From HGM10836 sp964430375 (GTDB lineage Bacteria > Bacillota_I > Bacilli_A > RF39 > UBA660), in assembly GCA_964430375.1 (NCBI GenBank), contig CAYSEZ010000063.1, forward strand, positions 1 through 6,147: a stretch of DNA of 6,147 nucleotides, in the 5' to 3' direction. The notes under the pieces were generated by a model. The model saw only the letters and a program-made list of their open reading frames with translations, made no database searches and was not told where the DNA came from. Below are positions 4,044 through 6,147 of this stretch, one piece after another. The translations under genes were made by a program, and so were the position numbers. The stretch's first letter is position 1. The number at the start of each line of letters is the position of its first letter.

Positions 4044-4421
4044 AAAGAATTGTGGATTATTTGAAGTATTATTGTTACTATTATTGTTACTATTATTGTT
4101 GTTATTATTATTATTATTATTACTATTATTATTTGTGCTATTAAGTTCTTTTGCTACTCTAAACATGGTTTTAGTATTATTCCAAATAGGTTTAATTTGA
4201 TTTACTACTGGTATTGCTTGATTTATAACTCCTAGTGTTTTAGATGCTCCATTTAATAAATTATTAAAAGAAAATGTTCTTACTGCTCCAATTTGTGGAG
4301 CCCTGCTACCTAGTAATGATGATAGTAAACCTCCTCTAGAAGGATTTATTCCTACTGTATTAATGCCTCTAGTTGGTATATTATTTACATAAGGATACAT
4401 AGTATAAAACTGGTTATTCAT
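4038..4421 (-). CDS. YqfQ/VrrA-like protein with a C-terminal poly-asparagine tract
   Basis: A 127-residue soluble protein. Residues 1-50 are low in charge and rich in Gly, Asn and Ser (PSRGGLLSSLLGSRAP). Residues 53-93 form the one conserved-looking segment (NLLNGASKTLGVINQAIPVVNQIKPIWNNTKTMFRVAKELN). This resembles the helical segment of the Bacillus YqfQ/VrrA family, in which a hydrophobic run with QxxP...P is followed by a basic Lys/Tyr-rich helix. Residues 94-122 are almost entirely Asn and Ser, with ten Asn in a row. VrrA of Bacillus anthracis is known for a length-variable coding repeat, a notable parallel. Function is unknown in either case. AGGAGGT (4426-4432) fixes the start. It lies downstream of the metallophosphoesterase gene and may depend on read-through of that terminator, since I see no convincing promoter in the gap. 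Confidence 0.6.
   Translation of the reverse strand: MNNQFYTMYPYVNNIPTRGINTVGINPSRGGLLSSLLGSRAPQIGAVRTFSFNNLLNGASKTLGVINQAIPVVNQIKPIWNNTKTMFRVAKELNSTNNNSNNNNNNNNNNSNNNSNNNTSNNPQFFI
4067..4133. repeat. Coding simple-sequence repeat (poly-Asn tract)
   Basis: The plus strand reads 2.75 copies of the 12-mer TATTATTGTTAC (4067-4099), then seven uninterrupted TTA triplets (4102-4122), then further ATT triplets to 4133. On the minus strand it encodes the Asn/Ser tract of the YqfQ-like protein. Period-3 and period-12 units keep the frame when copies are gained or lost, so the tract can change length without breaking the gene. Confidence 0.85.
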
Positions 4422-4453
4422 ATTTACCTCCTGTAATAGTCTATGTTAAAAAT

Positions 4454-4477
4454 AAAAAAAAGGAACTAAATTCCTTT
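4454..4477 (-). terminator. Intrinsic terminator of the metallophosphoesterase gene
   Basis: On the minus strand AAAGGAA (4477-4471) pairs with TTCCTTT (4465-4459) around a 5-nt loop, followed by an unbroken run of T ending at 4454. The TAG stop codon (4468-4466) lies inside the loop. The YqfQ-like gene begins only 32 nt farther on. Confidence 0.82.
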
Positions 4478-5380
4478 AGTAAGTCTATATAAATTTATAC
4501 TAGGTATTGAACCAAATCTTAATTTTAATAAACTTGTTCCTATTCCATTAGATATATATATATCAGTATTATCTATATTGTAGTAAGGTTTATAATATTC
4601 TTTACATCCATCAGGTAAATATAAATTAATTAAATAGGGGATATTTATTTGTCCATTATGAGAGTGTCCACTTAGTATTAAATCTACATCATAGTTTAAT
4701 ACTTCTTCTATATAGTCTCCTTCATGTGTAAGTATAATTCTATAATCAATATCTTTTATTTCATCATCATTTAATTTGTTTAAAAGAGGATTACCAAATA
4801 ATAAATCATCTGTACCATATATTAATATAGGATTATTATCATTATTATATATAATGTCATATTCGTTAACTAAAAGTTTAAAATCAGTTTTATTTATTAC
4901 TTCTAGAAAATCATCTCTATAATAATCATGATTACCATATATAATATATTTACCTAAATTACTATTAATATTATTTAATGCATTACTTAGTATTTTTATA
5001 TCTTCATCACTCATTTTATAACTATCAAAAAATAAATCTCCAGTAAATACTACTATATCAGGTTTTAATATATTAATTTTATTTATTATTTTATCAATAT
5101 TATCTTTATCAATAGTAGATCCGTAATGTAAATCAGAAAAATGTACTAAACTTATTCCATCAAAACTATCAGGTAAAGAAGATGAAGTTATTTTGTTTTC
5201 ATGTACTAATAAAATATTAGGTTCTATATATCTAGAATAAATTAGGAATAATCCCCCGATTAATATTAAAATAATAAGCATACTTTTAAATTTCCTTTTT
5301 CTTTTGTTTTTCTTTTCTATTTTTTGTTCTTTTTTTAAGTTTTTATTAATTATTTCATTTTTTTTAACTCTTGTATTCAT
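4466..5380 (-). CDS. Membrane-anchored calcineurin-like metallophosphoesterase (YkuE/YaeI type)
   Basis: A 304-residue protein. Residues 1-32 are extremely Lys/Arg-rich and should be cytoplasmic, residues 34-49 form one membrane anchor (MLIILILIGGLFLIYS), and the catalytic domain is extracellular. The metal-binding motifs are complete and in order: SDLHYGS (Asp83, His85), TGDLFFD (Asp115), YGNHDYY (Asn150, His151), THEGD (His219) and SGHSHNGQ (His239, His241). The ending SNGIGTSLLKLRFGSIPSINLY matches the C-terminal signature of the YkuE/YaeI group, in which the usual Pro-Glu is Pro-Ser here. Relatives hydrolyse phosphodiesters, including lipid head groups; the substrate is not shown by sequence. 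The ATG lies 1 nt after the stop of the CPBP gene, and its GGAGGT ribosome site is made by that gene's last codons, so the pair is translationally coupled. Confidence 0.92.
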   Translation of the reverse strand: MNTRVKKNEIINKNLKKEQKIEKKNKRKRKFKSMLIILILIGGLFLIYSRYIEPNILLVHENKITSSSLPDSFDGISLVHFSDLHYGSTIDKDNIDKIINKINILKPDIVVFTGDLFFDSYKMSDEDIKILSNALNNINSNLGKYIIYGNHDYYRDDFLEVINKTDFKLLVNEYDIIYNNDNNPILIYGTDDLLFGNPLLNKLNDDEIKDIDYRIILTHEGDYIEEVLNYDVDLILSGHSHNGQINIPYLINLYLPDGCKEYYKPYYNIDNTDIYISNGIGTSLLKLRFGSIPSINLYRLTKGI

Positions 5381-5381
5381 A

Positions 5382-6074
5382 TTAACCTCCGATTAAAGGC
5401 ATTAATGATATAATTATAGTAATTGTATTATGAATAAAATGAAGACTCATAGGTACTAATATATTATCAGTTTTAGTATATATATAAGCAAATATACTTC
5501 CCATTATTCCATAGGGTATTATGTATAAAAGTTCCATTGTACTTTCTACATTTGCTAAAGTATGAACAAAACCAAATAAAAGACCTGATACTATTATATA
5601 TAAATAATTATATTTATTATCGAATATATCTTTAACACTTTTTCTATATATTAATTCTTCAACGAAAGGTGCAAATATACTAGCAGAAAATATCATATAG
5701 ATTGGATAGTTATCTAATATATTTTGTACAATTTCTTCATTAGCAGATTGATTTGTATATACCATACTTATAATAATATTAGATATTATCATTAAACCCA
5801 AACCAATTAACCAATATTTGAAACCAAAAACAAAATATTCTTTAAAATTATTTTTATAATCTTTTATATCTTTATTTATTGTTTTATGATAAATTAAGTA
5901 CATAATAATCATGAATGATAAATCTATAAGTATTAAGTAAAACATTTTTAGATTTGTGTTTACATTTAATATATCTATTCCTAATTTTTTTAAAATTAAA
6001 TATATTAATGACGAATATATAGTATTCATAATAAATAGAAATATTGTTAAAATTATTTTCCATATTGTTTTCAT
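5382..6074 (-). CDS. CPBP family intramembrane glutamic protease (intact motifs)
   Basis: A 230-residue multi-pass membrane protein. Helices cover roughly 6-29, 43-62, 80-105, 124-138, 156-171, 178-199 and 206-227. All family motifs are present: EELIYR (Glu139, Glu140, Arg144), FGFVH (His171) and HFIHN (His212, Asn216), so it should be an active CAAX-protease/Rce1-like enzyme. Substrates of bacterial members range from bacteriocin or pheromone precursors to unknown membrane proteins. A TTG at 6086 would add four residues but would place the GGAGGT at 6084-6079 inside the coding region, so the ATG at 6074 is chosen. It is the first gene of an operon with the metallophosphoesterase. It is a clear paralogue of the protein at 1350-2015, sharing EEL-RKS, the following Asp-rich turn and the DNIL segment. 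Confidence 0.92.
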   Translation of the reverse strand: MKTIWKIILTIFLFIMNTIYSSLIYLILKKLGIDILNVNTNLKMFYLILIDLSFMIIMYLIYHKTINKDIKDYKNNFKEYFVFGFKYWLIGLGLMIISNIIISMVYTNQSANEEIVQNILDNYPIYMIFSASIFAPFVEELIYRKSVKDIFDNKYNYLYIIVSGLLFGFVHTLANVESTMELLYIIPYGIMGSIFAYIYTKTDNILVPMSLHFIHNTITIIISLMPLIGG

Positions 6075-6090
6075 AATTACCTCCAAGAGT

Positions 6091-6099
6091 ATTGTATCA
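6091..6099 (-). promoter_or_regulatory. Candidate extended -10 element for the CPBP-metallophosphoesterase operon
   Basis: The minus strand reads TGA-TACAAT (6099-6091), an extended -10 element one base from consensus in the hexamer, with only a weak TTTATT-like -35 farther upstream. Transcription would start near 6084, at the ribosome site itself, leaving a leader of about 10 nt. A second TATAAT at 6141-6136 near the window edge is an alternative whose -35 would lie outside. Confidence 0.4.
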
Positions 6100-6147
6100 T
6101 AAATTTTATAGAAATAAAAATGATTTTAAAAATATATTATAAGTTAT

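Noticed and set aside
4067..4133. A CRISPR array or direct-repeat array at the ATT/GTT-rich tract.
   Set aside because: Period-3/12 low-complexity sequence inside an open frame, without spacers.
6075..6086. A TTG start at 6086 for the CPBP protease, adding four residues.
   Set aside because: It would put the GGAGGT ribosome site inside the coding sequence; the ATG at 6074 is correctly spaced from it.

Overview
The window is a very AT-rich stretch of a low-GC Gram-positive (Bacillota) chromosome. The clues are the order rplU-prp-rpmA, an L27 with the Prp-cleaved N-terminal extension found in Firmicutes, near-perfect AGGAGG ribosome sites, and AT-ending codons. Compact genes, a short RlmD-type methyltransferase and extreme AT bias suggest a gut Bacilli lineage near the Mollicutes/RF39/Erysipelotrichia. 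This is an inference; no taxonomic marker is decisive. All supported genes stop with TAA or TAG, and tryptophan is read from TGG.

Layout, plus strand. Positions 1-1056 hold the L21 leader and the ribosomal operon rplU-prp-rpmA, which has its own promoter and a probable terminator. Positions 1067-1289 hold a short transcription unit with an extended -10 promoter, two tandem 11-codon ORFs (MTGWRKWFRWW and MTGWRKWFVWW), each behind a strong Shine-Dalgarno site, and a terminator. Positions 1303-2210 hold a second small operon: a CPBP/Abi-family membrane protein that has lost its catalytic histidines, then a 52-residue single-pass membrane protein with a duplicated NTLAIIN motif, then a terminator. 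Next come a secreted or anchored 3D-domain protein, a possible 24-codon hydrophobic ORF, and an RlmD-type rRNA uracil methyltransferase. That last gene ends in a bidirectional terminator around 4004-4043.

Layout, minus strand (read right to left from 6147). An intact CPBP-family protease (paralogue of the degenerate one) is followed 1 nt later by a membrane-anchored metallophosphoesterase with its own terminator. A YqfQ/VrrA-like protein ending in a poly-asparagine tract comes last and converges on the methyltransferase gene.

How the genes fit together. The first operon makes two ribosomal proteins and Prp, the protease that matures one of them. The stretch 1067-2210 is the unusual part: two near-identical, cationic, Trp-rich, leaderless micro-peptides sit directly upstream of a catalytically degenerate CPBP protein and a small membrane protein. 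CPBP proteins are recurrent bacteriocin immunity or peptide-processing partners, so a miniature peptide/immunity or peptide-signalling locus is the best guess. It rests on context and peptide composition only.
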